A DNA stretch of 64,000 bases from a candidate division FCPU426 bacterium (GTDB lineage: Bacteria; Oederibacteriota; Muellerivitia; Muellerivitales; DAHXKG01), in contig DAHXKG010000007.1 of the NCBI GenBank assembly GCA_027366525.1, forward strand, positions 56,006 through 120,005, read 5' to 3'. Position numbers and translations under genes: made by a program. A model generated the notes under the pieces. That model was not told the origin of the DNA and did not search any database. It saw only the letters and a program-made list of their open reading frames with translations. This document shows, in pieces, positions 36,202-46,381 of the stretch. Position 1 is the stretch's first letter, and each line of letters begins with the position of its first letter.

Positions 36202-37341
36202 TTATTTTATTTTTTTAGGATAAACGGAAGCAATATAAAGTGTTTTTTTGTTTTCAATTTTCAAAATCACAGCCGATTTGATTGCATTCCGATGGGCGTT
36301 AATTGTAATTGATCCCGTAACACCTTGGTAATGCCGTGTATGTTGAATTTGTTTTCGAATACTCGCCCCGCTCAAATTCCTGGATGCCTTTAAGGCTTGA
36401 AAAAGAACGCCTGCTGCATCATAGCCCAGTGAGGCCAGCGCATCTGGCGTGCTATGATATTGTTCCTTGAATTCTTTTACAAATTTTTGAACACGCGGGT
36501 TTTGGGACAAAGCCGTGAAATGGGTTGAAAAGTAGCAGCCATTTAAAGCCCGGCCGCCAATTTGAAAAAGTTTTGAGGAATCCCATCCATCCCCACCTAA
36601 AAGCGGGACCTTGATTCCTAATTGGCGGGCCTGCCGCGCAATTAATCCCACCTCGGTATAATAGCCAGGAATAAAAATAGCCTGAGGTTTTCTTTGACGA
36701 ATCACGGTTAATTGGGATTTAAAATCAATATCACCGGCATCATAACTTTGGATGGAAACAATCGTTCCGCCTTCTTGTTTAAATCGATGAATGAACGCTT
36801 GCGCCAATCCAACACTATAGGCACTACGTTGATCCTTCAAAACCGCTATTCGTTTATCCTTCAGATGATATCTTGCAAAATCGGCCATCACTCGGCCTTG
36901 AAATGTATCGGTAAAGCACACTCTAAAAATATAGTTCCCCACTTGCGTTAACTGGGGATTCGTTGAAGCCGGTGAGATCATGGGGACATGATTGCGTTGA
37001 CAAATCGGCGCAGCAGCCAAAGATTCAGAACTGGCAACCGCACCCAAGATAGCGGCAACATGATCTTCGGTAATTAATTTCGTTACTGCAATAACCGCTT
37101 CTTGCGGTTGCCCTTGATCATCCAAAACAAACATGTGGATCTTTTTTCCATGAATACCACCCTGGGCATTGATTTTTTGAACAGCCAGTTGAATTCCTTC
37201 TTCTGTTGAAATACCAAACGTAGCTTCTGAACCCGTTAAAGAGCCGTATTCACCAATTCGAATCACATGGGTCTGTGGTTGATAGCTACAAGCGCCCATG
37301 CCCAATAAACTCAACCCGATTATAAAACTCTTCCAGTGCAT
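36202..37341 (-). CDS. livK: Branched-chain amino acid-type substrate-binding lipoprotein LivK
   Basis: Periplasmic binding protein of the LivK/AmiC fold (379 aa). The signal ends in a lipobox (GMGACSY), so it is lipid-anchored. Family segments include IGEYGSLTGSEATFGISTEE, VQKINAQGGIHGKKI, AILGAVASSESLAAAPI, VPMISPASTNP and FRVCFTDTFQG. It would deliver substrate to LivHMGF. It is transcribed in the same direction as livHMGF but separated from it by the metallophosphoesterase gene on the other strand, so it probably has its own promoter. Confidence 0.92.
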   Translation of the reverse strand: MHWKSFIIGLSLLGMGACSYQPQTHVIRIGEYGSLTGSEATFGISTEEGIQLAVQKINAQGGIHGKKIHMFVLDDQGQPQEAVIAVTKLITEDHVAAILGAVASSESLAAAPICQRNHVPMISPASTNPQLTQVGNYIFRVCFTDTFQGRVMADFARYHLKDKRIAVLKDQRSAYSVGLAQAFIHRFKQEGGTIVSIQSYDAGDIDFKSQLTVIRQRKPQAIFIPGYYTEVGLIARQARQLGIKVPLLGGDGWDSSKLFQIGGRALNGCYFSTHFTALSQNPRVQKFVKEFKEQYHSTPDALASLGYDAAGVLFQALKASRNLSGASIRKQIQHTRHYQGVTGSITINAHRNAIKSAVILKIENKKTLYIASVYPKKIK

Positions 37342-37373
37342 TCCGTACCTCCACTCATTTCAATATTCGAATT

Positions 37374-39569
37374 TTAATGTTTCCATCCCCACTTAAGCCT
37401 TAAGGCATTGACCACAACCAGAACCGAAGAAAAAGACATCATGGCCGCAGATAACCCTGGCGAAACCCCACCCCATGCGGCCAGTGGAATCGCAACCAAA
37501 TTATAACTAAAAGCCCAAAAAATATTTTGTTGAATGACCGAAAAAGTACGTTTGGAAATTTGCAAAGCTTCTAACACTTTTTGAAGATTCCCATGCACCA
37601 GTATTACATCTCCGGATTCTTTGGCAATATCGGCTCCGGTCCCTATGGCAATGCCCAAATCCGCTGCCACTAATGCCGGCGCATCATTATATCCATCTCC
37701 AATCATGACTACTTTTTCACCCTGTGACTGTAATTTTTGAATATACGCCAGTTTTTCATCAGGTTTAACATTGGCTTGAACCAAGCTGATACCCAACCGT
37801 TGTGCGACACGGGTTGCTGTGATTTCATTATCCCCAGTCAATAAATGGATCTTCATCCCTAGTTGTTTTAATTTTGTAATGGTTTCTTTGGATTCCTCTC
37901 GAATAGGATCGTCAATAACCAAAATTGCGGCTATCGCTTGATCAATGACCATGATCGAAATAGTTTGTCCCCCTTGACGATATGCCTCAATATTGGAACG
38001 GATTTGATTCGATTCAATAACGCCTTCTAATGATTCGACGTAGGCTTTGGTTCCTAAAATCACCCAATGACCTTCAACCAACCCTCGAATTCCAGCCCCG
38101 GGTGTTTCAGATATTTGTTGGGCCAAGGGCAATGTCAAATCGAGAATCATTACCTCTTTGAGAATGGCTCGCGCTAAAGGATGATTGCTGCAACTTTCCA
38201 AAGCGCCTGCATATCTTAAGATTTTCTCTTCCGAATCGCCATTTAAGATCAAAACATCAATTAATCGTGGATGGCCCTCCGTCAACGTTCCGGTTTTATC
38301 AAAAACCATGGACGTAATTTTCATCGTCTTTTCTAAAACTTCTGCGCGTCGGATGAGTATACCTGATTCTGCCGCTACTCCACTCCCAACAATTAAAGCC
38401 ACTGGCGTTGCTAATCCTAGTGCACAAGGACAGGCAATGACCAAGACTGATATAAAGTGTTCGAGTGCCAGCGCCCACGATTGCGGATTCCATATCATCC
38501 ATCCTAAAAAGGTAACTACGCCAATTACCAACACCACTGGAACAAATATCGCCGCTGCTTGATCTGCCATATGTTGGATAGGTGCTTTCGATCCTTGGAC
38601 TTCCTCGATTAAACGAATCATTTGCGATAATATTGTTTTCTCTCCCACCGATTCCGCCCGAAATGTAAACGTTGAAGCGCCGTTCAGCGTTCCTCCGTAA
38701 ACTGTGGATCCTGGTTTTTTTTCTGCCGGCAACGATTCCCCTGTAATTAAAGACTCATCAATCAAACTTTTTCCTTCAATAATAACTCCATCCACCGGAA
38801 CCAACTCCCCGGGACGTACATAAATAATGTCCCCCTTTTCGACCATTTCCACTGGAATATCCTCCTGCTTAATCTCCTTCAGGACATGCGCCACTTGGGG
38901 CTGAAATTGAATCAATTTTTCCAGTGATTGAGCCGTTCGATGTTTGGTCACCGCTTCCAAATATCTTCCGAGGGTAATAAATGTTAAAATCAAAATCGTG
39001 GAATCAAAATACATGGGGAATCGCACATTGAAGATCGCCGGAATCGACGCCCAAAATGCAATACTGGACCCCATCGACACGAGGGTATCCATCGTCACTT
39101 GATAATGACGCAAATTGCGCAATGTTATTTTATGAAACGGCCATCCCACTACACAATACACAATCGAAGCCAACAGAAATTGAACCCATGGAACTAAAAA
39201 CTCTTTCCCTATCAGAGGCGAGATCTGCATAGCCAAAAAAGGAATACTTATGAGGCCGCCTAAAATAAATCGCCATGCATATTGGAATGTGTCTTTTTGA
39301 TTAGAAGCATCCAGGGATCGATGTTGTAATGGAGCCAGCCGATACCCCATTTGTTCCACCGCTTTTTCAATAACTGGAAACGTGATGGGCATACCTTCAT
39401 TAAATACCAGATAGGCTTTTTGACTGGCAAAATTGACTCGAGCATCTTTAATTTGTGGCAGTGATCGCAGTTTTTTTTCAATGCGGGCAGCACAAGAGGC
39501 ACATGACATGCCTTCGACTGATAGAATTTTAGGCGGACTGATTTCAGGTTCAATTGAAACGGATTGCAT
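37374..39569 (-). CDS. copA: Copper-exporting P1B-type ATPase CopA
   Basis: Heavy-metal ATPase (731 aa) pumping Cu(I) out of the cytoplasm. It has an N-terminal HMA domain with GMSCASCAARIE, then eight helices, the actuator TGES, the intramembrane metal site CPCALGLATP, phosphorylation site DKTGTLTEG, the P1B marker SNHPLARAI, hinge GDGYNDAPAL, and the Cu(I)-type C-terminal helix MMSFSSVLVVVNALRL. The ribosome site is weak. It follows the copper chaperone gene by 58 bp. Confidence 0.95.
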   Translation of the reverse strand: MQSVSIEPEISPPKILSVEGMSCASCAARIEKKLRSLPQIKDARVNFASQKAYLVFNEGMPITFPVIEKAVEQMGYRLAPLQHRSLDASNQKDTFQYAWRFILGGLISIPFLAMQISPLIGKEFLVPWVQFLLASIVYCVVGWPFHKITLRNLRHYQVTMDTLVSMGSSIAFWASIPAIFNVRFPMYFDSTILILTFITLGRYLEAVTKHRTAQSLEKLIQFQPQVAHVLKEIKQEDIPVEMVEKGDIIYVRPGELVPVDGVIIEGKSLIDESLITGESLPAEKKPGSTVYGGTLNGASTFTFRAESVGEKTILSQMIRLIEEVQGSKAPIQHMADQAAAIFVPVVLVIGVVTFLGWMIWNPQSWALALEHFISVLVIACPCALGLATPVALIVGSGVAAESGILIRRAEVLEKTMKITSMVFDKTGTLTEGHPRLIDVLILNGDSEEKILRYAGALESCSNHPLARAILKEVMILDLTLPLAQQISETPGAGIRGLVEGHWVILGTKAYVESLEGVIESNQIRSNIEAYRQGGQTISIMVIDQAIAAILVIDDPIREESKETITKLKQLGMKIHLLTGDNEITATRVAQRLGISLVQANVKPDEKLAYIQKLQSQGEKVVMIGDGYNDAPALVAADLGIAIGTGADIAKESGDVILVHGNLQKVLEALQISKRTFSVIQQNIFWAFSYNLVAIPLAAWGGVSPGLSAAMMSFSSVLVVVNALRLKWGWKH

Positions 39570-39627
39570 GCGTCATATCCAAGTGCTTGAAATTAAAGAT
39601 TAAATCCATTTGATATTCATCCGTGGG

Positions 39628-39837
39628 CTATGGCTCTAAAACTTCATATCCTGCATCTTGAATTGCCTGCATCCAAGCCATCTTGGGTAATTCAGTACTT
39701 GATGAAATTTTAACCTGTTTTTCAGTTAATGACACTTCTACGCCTTGCACCCCGGGAACCTTCATCAACGCCTGTTGCACGGTTTTGACACAATGATCAC
39801 AAGTCATCCCCTGAACACGAATAATTATGCTTTTCAT
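39628..39837 (-). CDS. copZ: Copper chaperone, CopZ-like HMA protein
   Basis: A single HMA domain of 69 aa with the metal-binding GMTCDHCVKTVQQAL near the N-terminus. It carries Cu(I) in the cytoplasm and passes it to CopA. AAGG lies 6 bases before the ATG. It is immediately upstream of copA on the same strand, so the two are almost certainly co-transcribed. Confidence 0.93.
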   Translation of the reverse strand: MKSIIIRVQGMTCDHCVKTVQQALMKVPGVQGVEVSLTEKQVKISSSTELPKMAWMQAIQDAGYEVLEP

Positions 39838-39947
39838 GCTTTGACCTTTTTATTTAAATCTTTTTTTACTAGACTATTGTAATACAGGTTCATCGCCGGG
39901 TAAAGCAGAAGTCGACTTTAACCATTGCTCAACTCAAAGGTCATGAA

Positions 39948-41813
39948 ATGATTTCGAGTATTGCTCTTTTTAAAAAAAAAATCTCCACTGGATGGAACCA
40001 ATTCACGGCTTGGTTACAGCAACGTCCGCTCATCGGCAGCGGAAAACTTTATATCTTAAGTTCATTAATTGGCCTGATCGTGGGGGGCTTTGTTATTCTA
40101 CTGAATTTTGCTGTCATTGACAGCCGGTCACTATTTCTAAGTTCTTGGTGTGGATTTTATCCGCCGATTCCGCTTTCCCCTTATCAACATGCCTTTACTC
40201 CGGTGGCCCACCCTGTTCTTTTACTTTTTATTCCTGCTTTGGGTGGATTACTGATGGGTTACCTTGCTGAAAAATTCTGCCCGGATTGCTTTGGAGGTGG
40301 AACCGACCGCGTCATTAAGTCCTTTCATCAGGAACGAGGAGAAATCGATAAAAAAGTTTCTTTTTTTAAAATTTTAACGACCGCTCTCACCGTGGGAAGC
40401 GGAGGTTCTGCTGGCAACGAAGGCCCTTCTCAATATGTAGGTGCTTCGATTGGCTCAACGCTAGCTCGTTGGCTCAAATTAAATGACAGTGACCGTCGAA
40501 CCCTTCTGACTGCTGGAGCGGCTGCAGGACTTGGAGCTATTTTCAAAGCACCGTTAGGTGGAGCCCTATTCGCCTGCGAAATTTACTATAGTCAACCTGA
40601 ATTTGAAACTCAGGCAGTGGTTCCCTCCTTAATCGCTTCGGTCATCTCTTTCTCTGTTTTTTCCCTCGTTTTTGGGACAACCCCTCTTTGGTTTATTCAT
40701 TTTCATTTGATTTTTAATATCAGCGACTTGATTCCCTTGACTGTTTTAGCCTTAATTACTGGAACCTTTTCGCTTGTCTTTGTTTACATTCTAGAGTGGG
40801 TCGAAAAAGAACTCTCGATGATCCCCAAAATATTTCGACCCGCCTTGGGCGGCCTTGGCGTTGGCATCGTTCTCCTCATTGGTTACTTCGTTTTAGGAGT
40901 CCATCAATTTGTTGGAATTTTATCGGAAGGGTATGGAACGGTTCAGCAAGCCATTGATGGGCATTTAGCCATTTCAGTCTTGATTTTATTAGCCATTGGA
41001 AAAATTCTAGCAACTTCCCTGACCCTAGGCAGTGGCGGTTCTGGAGGATTTTTTGCGCCCGCCATGGTCATGGGGGGATGTTTAGGGGGAGCGGTAGGGG
41101 GGATTTCATTTCTTCTTTTTCCTCATTTAGTTCAATCACCCGAAGCCTATATTGTTCTGGGCATTGGCGCTTTTTTAGCCGGTATTTCCAGAGCGCCAAT
41201 TTCGACCATTATTATGATGACTGAAGTGGCGCAAAGTTATAATGTTCTCTTGCCACTCATCTGGGTTTGCTCCATTGCATATCTCATTTCGTACCGAGAA
41301 TGCCTCTTTAAAAACCAGTTTGCTAAACAATCAGATTCACCCGCACATCGCAATGATCTTGTCCGAGATATTTTGAAAAATATCCCTATCACCAAACTGC
41401 TTGAGAAAAATTTCAAACCTGTCGTTTGTTTTCCCGATACCTCTCTTACTGAAATCCTTGAAAAAACCAAAAAGAGCCATCAACTCATTATCCCTATTAT
41501 TCATCCTCAAACTAAAAAACTCGTAAGCATTATTTCACGAAAAACCATTCAAAACTCCTTAAGTCAATTCACTAACCCAGAATTAATCTTGGCCACTAAC
41601 CTCCAACAAAACAACTATCCGGTATTGCATGAATATCAAAACCTTGATGATGCCTTAACCGCTTTATCGCAAAGTGATTTGGAAGAATTGCCGATTGTTG
41701 GCAATTTCAATAAATTTTCGGGTCTGGCCAATCGCATTGAACTGATACAAGTATATACCGAGGAAACTCTTAAATATCAAACACAAGTCAGTTCGGTATC
41801 TCATAATGCTTGA
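39948..41813 (+). CDS. CLC-family chloride channel/antiporter with C-terminal CBS region
   Basis: Membrane part (about residues 1-440) with CLC motifs: LTVGSGGSAGNEGPSQYVGA, whose Glu matches the gating Glu of GREGP, and LGSGGSGGFFAPAMVMGG, matching GxFxP. The first selectivity motif, usually GSGIP, reads GGGTD, so the central Ser and Pro are absent, as in a known subgroup of bacterial CLCs. The C-terminus (about 470-610) is a CBS-pair-like regulatory region. The transported ion is not certain. It is divergent from copZ. Confidence 0.88.
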   Translation: MISSIALFKKKISTGWNQFTAWLQQRPLIGSGKLYILSSLIGLIVGGFVILLNFAVIDSRSLFLSSWCGFYPPIPLSPYQHAFTPVAHPVLLLFIPALGGLLMGYLAEKFCPDCFGGGTDRVIKSFHQERGEIDKKVSFFKILTTALTVGSGGSAGNEGPSQYVGASIGSTLARWLKLNDSDRRTLLTAGAAAGLGAIFKAPLGGALFACEIYYSQPEFETQAVVPSLIASVISFSVFSLVFGTTPLWFIHFHLIFNISDLIPLTVLALITGTFSLVFVYILEWVEKELSMIPKIFRPALGGLGVGIVLLIGYFVLGVHQFVGILSEGYGTVQQAIDGHLAISVLILLAIGKILATSLTLGSGGSGGFFAPAMVMGGCLGGAVGGISFLLFPHLVQSPEAYIVLGIGAFLAGISRAPISTIIMMTEVAQSYNVLLPLIWVCSIAYLISYRECLFKNQFAKQSDSPAHRNDLVRDILKNIPITKLLEKNFKPVVCFPDTSLTEILEKTKKSHQLIIPIIHPQTKKLVSIISRKTIQNSLSQFTNPELILATNLQQNNYPVLHEYQNLDDALTALSQSDLEELPIVGNFNKFSGLANRIELIQVYTEETLKYQTQVSSVSHNA

Positions 41814-41960
41814 TAGTACGCGGGGAAAAATACTTTTTTCCCATCGGTTTGGCGTGTTAAGGGCTTGAAATATTTCTGTAAAACATCTAGACTTTAAATA
41901 GATGAGGTCAGTAATTGAACGAATTTTTAAAATTTTACTATTGTAAGTTCGAGGTACATT

Positions 41961-42245
41961 ATGTTTGATAACATTGGTTTAGGTGAAATCCTTCTTATCC
42001 TTTTTGTCGCTCTATTATTATTTGGGGCTGACCGAATTCCTAAAGTTGCTAAAGGTTTGGGAGAATCCATCAAGGAATTCAAAAAAGCGCTTTATTCCGC
42101 CGACCCATCGCCCACTGCGCCATCACAGCCGATTCAAGCCTCCTCACAACCCGCCGTGGCTTCATTACCCACATCAACTGCCGTTAAATCGGTACGCAAG
42201 CCCAGACGAAAAACCACGCGTTCTCGAAAATCCAAAACAACCTGA
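41961..42245 (+). CDS. tatA: Twin-arginine translocase subunit TatA/TatE
   Basis: 94 aa. The N-terminal helix and amphipathic helix are textbook: GLGEILLILFVALLLFGADR then IPKVAKGLGESIKEFKKAL. The tail is rich in Pro, Ser, Ala and then Arg/Lys. It forms the pore of the Tat export system for folded proteins. GAGG lies 7 bases before the ATG. tatC is not in this window. It stands alone between the CLC gene and a converging barrel gene. Confidence 0.92.
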   Translation: MFDNIGLGEILLILFVALLLFGADRIPKVAKGLGESIKEFKKALYSADPSPTAPSQPIQASSQPAVASLPTSTAVKSVRKPRRKTTRSRKSKTT

Positions 42246-42328
42246 TAACCGCATCGATATCGCTGTTGAGGATTAGAAATTCACCTCCCGTATTTTGATG
42301 CTGGGAAGGATGGCTTAACAATAGGACC

Positions 42329-42351
42329 GCCTGTTTCTTTTGGAAACAGGC
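42329..42351. terminator. Hairpin between converging genes
   Basis: A perfect 9-bp stem (GCCTGTTTC / GAAACAGGC) with a 5-base loop lies between the stops of tatA and the barrel gene. Neither side has a strong T run, so terminator function is likely by position rather than proven by sequence. Confidence 0.45.
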
Positions 42352-42378
42352 TGTTAAGTTCAACGCGAGATGAAAGAC

Positions 42379-43053
42379 TTACAGATTGTAAATCAAACCC
42401 ACTTCCACCGGCAAGAAAGTCGTGGGACGAGGTAATCCCGGAAGTGTTGTTGAAATAAGAGAAAATAAACTTGACGCACCTTTATTGGTAAAATCAAACG
42501 AAAAGGCCCCTTGGATAAATGCATTCCATTGATGACACACTTGAAATTGTAATCCGAGCCCAGCCGTTGCAACAAAGTTCGTTTCGGTCGAACCCAGTAG
42601 AATATGAGTATTCGATTGGAAACCTCGTACTTCAAACGTAGTAGTTGCAATACCAGGCCCAGCAAAAATGTAAGGCCGAATTGACGAATTGGAAAAATAG
42701 TATTTTCCCAAAAGATTGCCTTCCCAGACGTTCATATTGGGCCACTGAACAGTTAGGGGCAGCCCTATTGTTGCCAACGTATGGTAGGTATTGTGGTTCA
42801 CATTGACTAACAACGTAAAATCAGGACTAAGCCGATAGCCCAAACTTCCATCCAAAATGAGGGATGAATTGAAGTATTTGGAAATATCCTTATTCAAGGG
42901 AAGAGATATCCCCGTACCTACTTCCAGACTCCAAGGAGAGGCCATGACCAACTCTGGGGAAGTGGAGGGAGCGATTTGCTTGGCCATCACCCCTTTGGGA
43001 AAGATAGAAGCGGTAACCAACATCGAACCTAGCAGAAATACCCATCGTTTCAT
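42379..43053 (-). CDS. Outer-membrane beta-barrel protein
   Basis: A signal peptide (WVFLLGSMLVTASIFPKGVM then AKQ) is followed by alternating beta-strand pattern, ending in a barrel-type strand with an aromatic-rich C-terminus (LPVEVGLIYNL). Strand-like pieces include LDGSLGYRLSPDFTLLVNVN and PYIFAGPGIATTTFEVRGF. It resembles small OmpA/OmpW-like eight-stranded barrels (224 aa). AAGGAG lies 8 bases before the ATG. The function is unknown; it converges with tatA. Confidence 0.72.
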   Translation of the reverse strand: MKRWVFLLGSMLVTASIFPKGVMAKQIAPSTSPELVMASPWSLEVGTGISLPLNKDISKYFNSSLILDGSLGYRLSPDFTLLVNVNHNTYHTLATIGLPLTVQWPNMNVWEGNLLGKYYFSNSSIRPYIFAGPGIATTTFEVRGFQSNTHILLGSTETNFVATAGLGLQFQVCHQWNAFIQGAFSFDFTNKGASSLFSLISTTLPGLPRPTTFLPVEVGLIYNL

Positions 43054-43176
43054 TTTATATGCTCCTTTATTTTAAAGTATCAACTTTTTCATTCTATACT
43101 AAGTTTTATAAGTATTTAAACACTTAATGTCACAGAAGCCGCCTGTTGGATAAACGGCCATGAAAAGAAACCTTAC

Positions 43177-46100
43177 TTATCCCAATTTTTGAATTATTTT
43201 CCAAAACCCTCGAAGCGGTTGATGCGTTGCCTGTTTTTTAACTTCTGTATTCCATTTCCAAAAAACAAAAAAAGCGGGGAAAACTAATAATTCTAATGCA
43301 AACGAGGTAAAAACACCTCCAATCATGGGTGTGGCAATGCGCTTCATGATGCTGCTCCCGGTCCCATGCGAAAATAGTATCGGAACCAATCCAAAAAATG
43401 CCGCACAAACGGTCATTAATTTGGGACGAAGGCGTTGAACTGCACCTGCAAACGTGGCTTCTTTCAAATCACTTAAACTGTTCATCTGCCCTTTGCTTTG
43501 GTATTGCTGATAAGCCAAATTTAAATAAAGCAGCATCACGACACCCGTTTCAACATCGAGTCCGGACAAAGCAATAATACCCACCCATACCGCAACGGAT
43601 AATTTATATTTCAGAAAAAGCAAAAGCCCTACTGCGCCTATTAAAGAAAATGGAATCGTTAACAATATGAGACTAGTCTGAACCACTGACCGTGTGCTGA
43701 CAAAAATCAAAACAAAAATCACCAACACCGTTAACGGGATAATTTTCACAAGTTGCCGGTCCGTTCGACGCATGGTTTGATAATCACCCGCCCAATAATA
43801 TCCAACTCCCGGTAGAGGGCGCACTTTTTTTTGAATCATTTGATTTGCTTTATGGATGTACGCGAAAAAATCGGTTCCATGAATATCAATTGTAATATAG
43901 GAAACTAATTTACCCTCTTCATCCCGAATCATATCCGGACCGTGACTGGTACTGATTTGAGCCACTTGCCCTAACTGAATATATTGTCCTGACGGAGTGA
44001 TTAAAAGGATCCGACGCAATTGATGCAGTGTATCTCGAAAACCCAACTCGAATCGAGCACTAATGGGGAATCGTTCTCTTCCCAAAATAGCGGTACTAAT
44101 TTTTTCTCCGCCAATATCCGTTGCAATGGCCTCATTCAGTTCCTTCTCTGTCATTCCATATCGAGCAAGTTGACTTTGAATCGGGCGAATGTTTACATAA
44201 TGACCATCCAAGGTTTGCTCCGCAAATGCGGAGATGGTTTGGGGCAATCGGTCTAAGGCTTTTTGAATTTGAAGCGCTTCGGTTTGTATTTTTTTGAGAT
44301 TGTTCCCATACACTTTGATGCCTATCGGAGTGGTTAATCCAGTCGTCAACATATCAATCCGATTAATAATCGGCATCGTCCAATCATTTAAATCTCCCGG
44401 CACCTGTAATTTTTGATTCATTTGCGCAATTAATTGGTTAGGCGTGATGTGGTGGGGCCAGGTCTTTCGAGGTTTCAACGTAATGGTGGTTTCAACCATT
44501 GAAAGCGATGCCGGATCTAATGCCGTATTGGCTTTGCCCGCCTTGCCAAAAACAGTTTTGACTTCTGGGAAAGACCGAATCACTCGATCCATGTTCTGTA
44601 ATTGCAAGATCGCTTCAGGTTCAGAAATACCCGGTAATGTACTTGGCATATATAACAATGTGCCTTCCCATAAAGGAGGCATCAATTCATTGCCTAGTTG
44701 GCTCCCGAGCGGAATGACCACCGCCATCATTACCACACTCAAAAAAATAACCATGCCTCGATGATCCATCCCCCAACGAACCCAAGGAGCATACCACTGG
44801 CGCAATTTCATGTTCAAAGGTTGCTTGTTTTCCAAGGGTATTTTTCCCTTCAATAGCCCAATCATGAGAAGCGGTGTCACCGTGATTGCTAAAATGGCAG
44901 CAAAAAAAAGAGAAAAGGTTTTTGTATAAGCCAACGGCGCAAACAATTTTCCTTCTTGCCCTCGAAGCGCAAATACCGGAAGAAAACCAACGGTCATCAC
45001 CAGTAATGTAAAAAACAATGAAGGCCCAACTTCCTTGACAGACCGGAGAATGACGCTTTCACGGGATTCTTGAGAGGATTCCTCCTTCCATTCCGAAAGT
45101 CGTTTGACCGTATTTTCAACCATAATAATCGACGCATCCACCATCGTCCCCAGTGCAATAGCAATCCCTCCCAGGCTCATGATATTCGCTGTGACTCCAA
45201 TAAAATTCATACCAATAAAAGACATTAAAATCGCGACTGGAAGTGTAAAAATAATGATCAGGGAGGACGTCATATTCCATAAAAAGATTAAACACACCAA
45301 ACTCACGATAATACCCAATTTAATGAGCTCTGATGTTAAGGTGTGAATTGATTTTTTAATCAATTGGGCTTGGTCATAGACGGTTACTAATTGAACACCG
45401 GGTGGCAAATGAATTTGGGCAATGCGGTGTTTGACTTCCTGAATAACCTTAAATGCATTCGCTCCATATCGAGCCGTTACAATTCCACCAACCACTCCGC
45501 CTTCCCCATTTAAATCAGCAATGCCGCGCCGTTCATCGGGAACCCATGCAACTTGTCCAATGTCTCGAATTAAAATAGGAACACCTTGCGCATCTCGACC
45601 AACTGCAATATCCTCCAGATCATGTACTGTATGAATATAGCCTTGGCTTTGAACCATAAATTCAGTTCCATGAAGTTCAAGAATGCCCCCGCCCACTTCT
45701 TGATTCGAGGTTTGAATTGCATGCACGACTTCCGACATGCGCAAATGGTAAGCCGCAAGTGCATTGGGATTCACTTGCACTTGAAATTCTTTAACCATCC
45801 CTCCTACTGTAGCCACTTCTGCAACACCCGGAAGACTCTGTAAAACGTATTTCAAATTCCAGTTTTGATACGTGGTTAATTGTTCCAAATTATGTTGGCC
45901 TGTTTTATCAATCAAAGCATATTCATACACCCATCCAATGCCACTCGCATCCGGACCTAATTCTATTTTTATTCCATGTGGAAGATTTCGTTCAATATTG
46001 GACAAGTATTCCAATACACGACTTCGCGCCCAATAAATATTGGTTCCCTCTTTAAAAATGACATAAACATAGGTGTATCCATAGGTTGAAATGGCTCGTA

Positions 46101-46341
46101 CTGTTTTGACTCGCGGAGCTCCTAATAGCGCATGAACAATGGGATAGGCCACTTGATTTTCTAAAATATTCGGACTTTGCATCCACTTCACATAAATAAC
46201 AACTTGCGGCTCCGAAACATCTGGGATGGCATCGAGTGGAATTGTCCGTATGGCTTCAATACCTGTCCAAATGACTGTTATCAATCCAATCATAACCACC
46301 AGTTTATTTCTCGCGCACAATTCAATGATTTTAGAAATCAT
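43177..46341 (-). CDS. cusA: Heavy-metal efflux RND transporter, CusA-like
   Basis: Inner-membrane proton-driven pump of the HME-RND family (1054 aa, normal length). Two six-helix halves and large periplasmic loops are visible. Family features are TIPLDAIPDVSEPQVVIYVK, the fourth-helix proton-relay segment IALGTMVDASIIMVENTVKR, and SGLDVETGVVMLL in the second half. The metal, Cu(I)/Ag(I) or another, cannot be fixed by eye, but the copper genes nearby favour copper. AAGGAG precedes the ATG. It follows the adaptor gene by 40 bp. Confidence 0.93.
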   Translation of the reverse strand: MISKIIELCARNKLVVMIGLITVIWTGIEAIRTIPLDAIPDVSEPQVVIYVKWMQSPNILENQVAYPIVHALLGAPRVKTVRAISTYGYTYVYVIFKEGTNIYWARSRVLEYLSNIERNLPHGIKIELGPDASGIGWVYEYALIDKTGQHNLEQLTTYQNWNLKYVLQSLPGVAEVATVGGMVKEFQVQVNPNALAAYHLRMSEVVHAIQTSNQEVGGGILELHGTEFMVQSQGYIHTVHDLEDIAVGRDAQGVPILIRDIGQVAWVPDERRGIADLNGEGGVVGGIVTARYGANAFKVIQEVKHRIAQIHLPPGVQLVTVYDQAQLIKKSIHTLTSELIKLGIIVSLVCLIFLWNMTSSLIIIFTLPVAILMSFIGMNFIGVTANIMSLGGIAIALGTMVDASIIMVENTVKRLSEWKEESSQESRESVILRSVKEVGPSLFFTLLVMTVGFLPVFALRGQEGKLFAPLAYTKTFSLFFAAILAITVTPLLMIGLLKGKIPLENKQPLNMKLRQWYAPWVRWGMDHRGMVIFLSVVMMAVVIPLGSQLGNELMPPLWEGTLLYMPSTLPGISEPEAILQLQNMDRVIRSFPEVKTVFGKAGKANTALDPASLSMVETTITLKPRKTWPHHITPNQLIAQMNQKLQVPGDLNDWTMPIINRIDMLTTGLTTPIGIKVYGNNLKKIQTEALQIQKALDRLPQTISAFAEQTLDGHYVNIRPIQSQLARYGMTEKELNEAIATDIGGEKISTAILGRERFPISARFELGFRDTLHQLRRILLITPSGQYIQLGQVAQISTSHGPDMIRDEEGKLVSYITIDIHGTDFFAYIHKANQMIQKKVRPLPGVGYYWAGDYQTMRRTDRQLVKIIPLTVLVIFVLIFVSTRSVVQTSLILLTIPFSLIGAVGLLLFLKYKLSVAVWVGIIALSGLDVETGVVMLLYLNLAYQQYQSKGQMNSLSDLKEATFAGAVQRLRPKLMTVCAAFFGLVPILFSHGTGSSIMKRIATPMIGGVFTSFALELLVFPAFFVFWKWNTEVKKQATHQPLRGFWKIIQKLG

Positions 46342-46381
46342 TCTAGGTCTCCTTGAGGATAAATTTGGAAATCCGTTCAGC

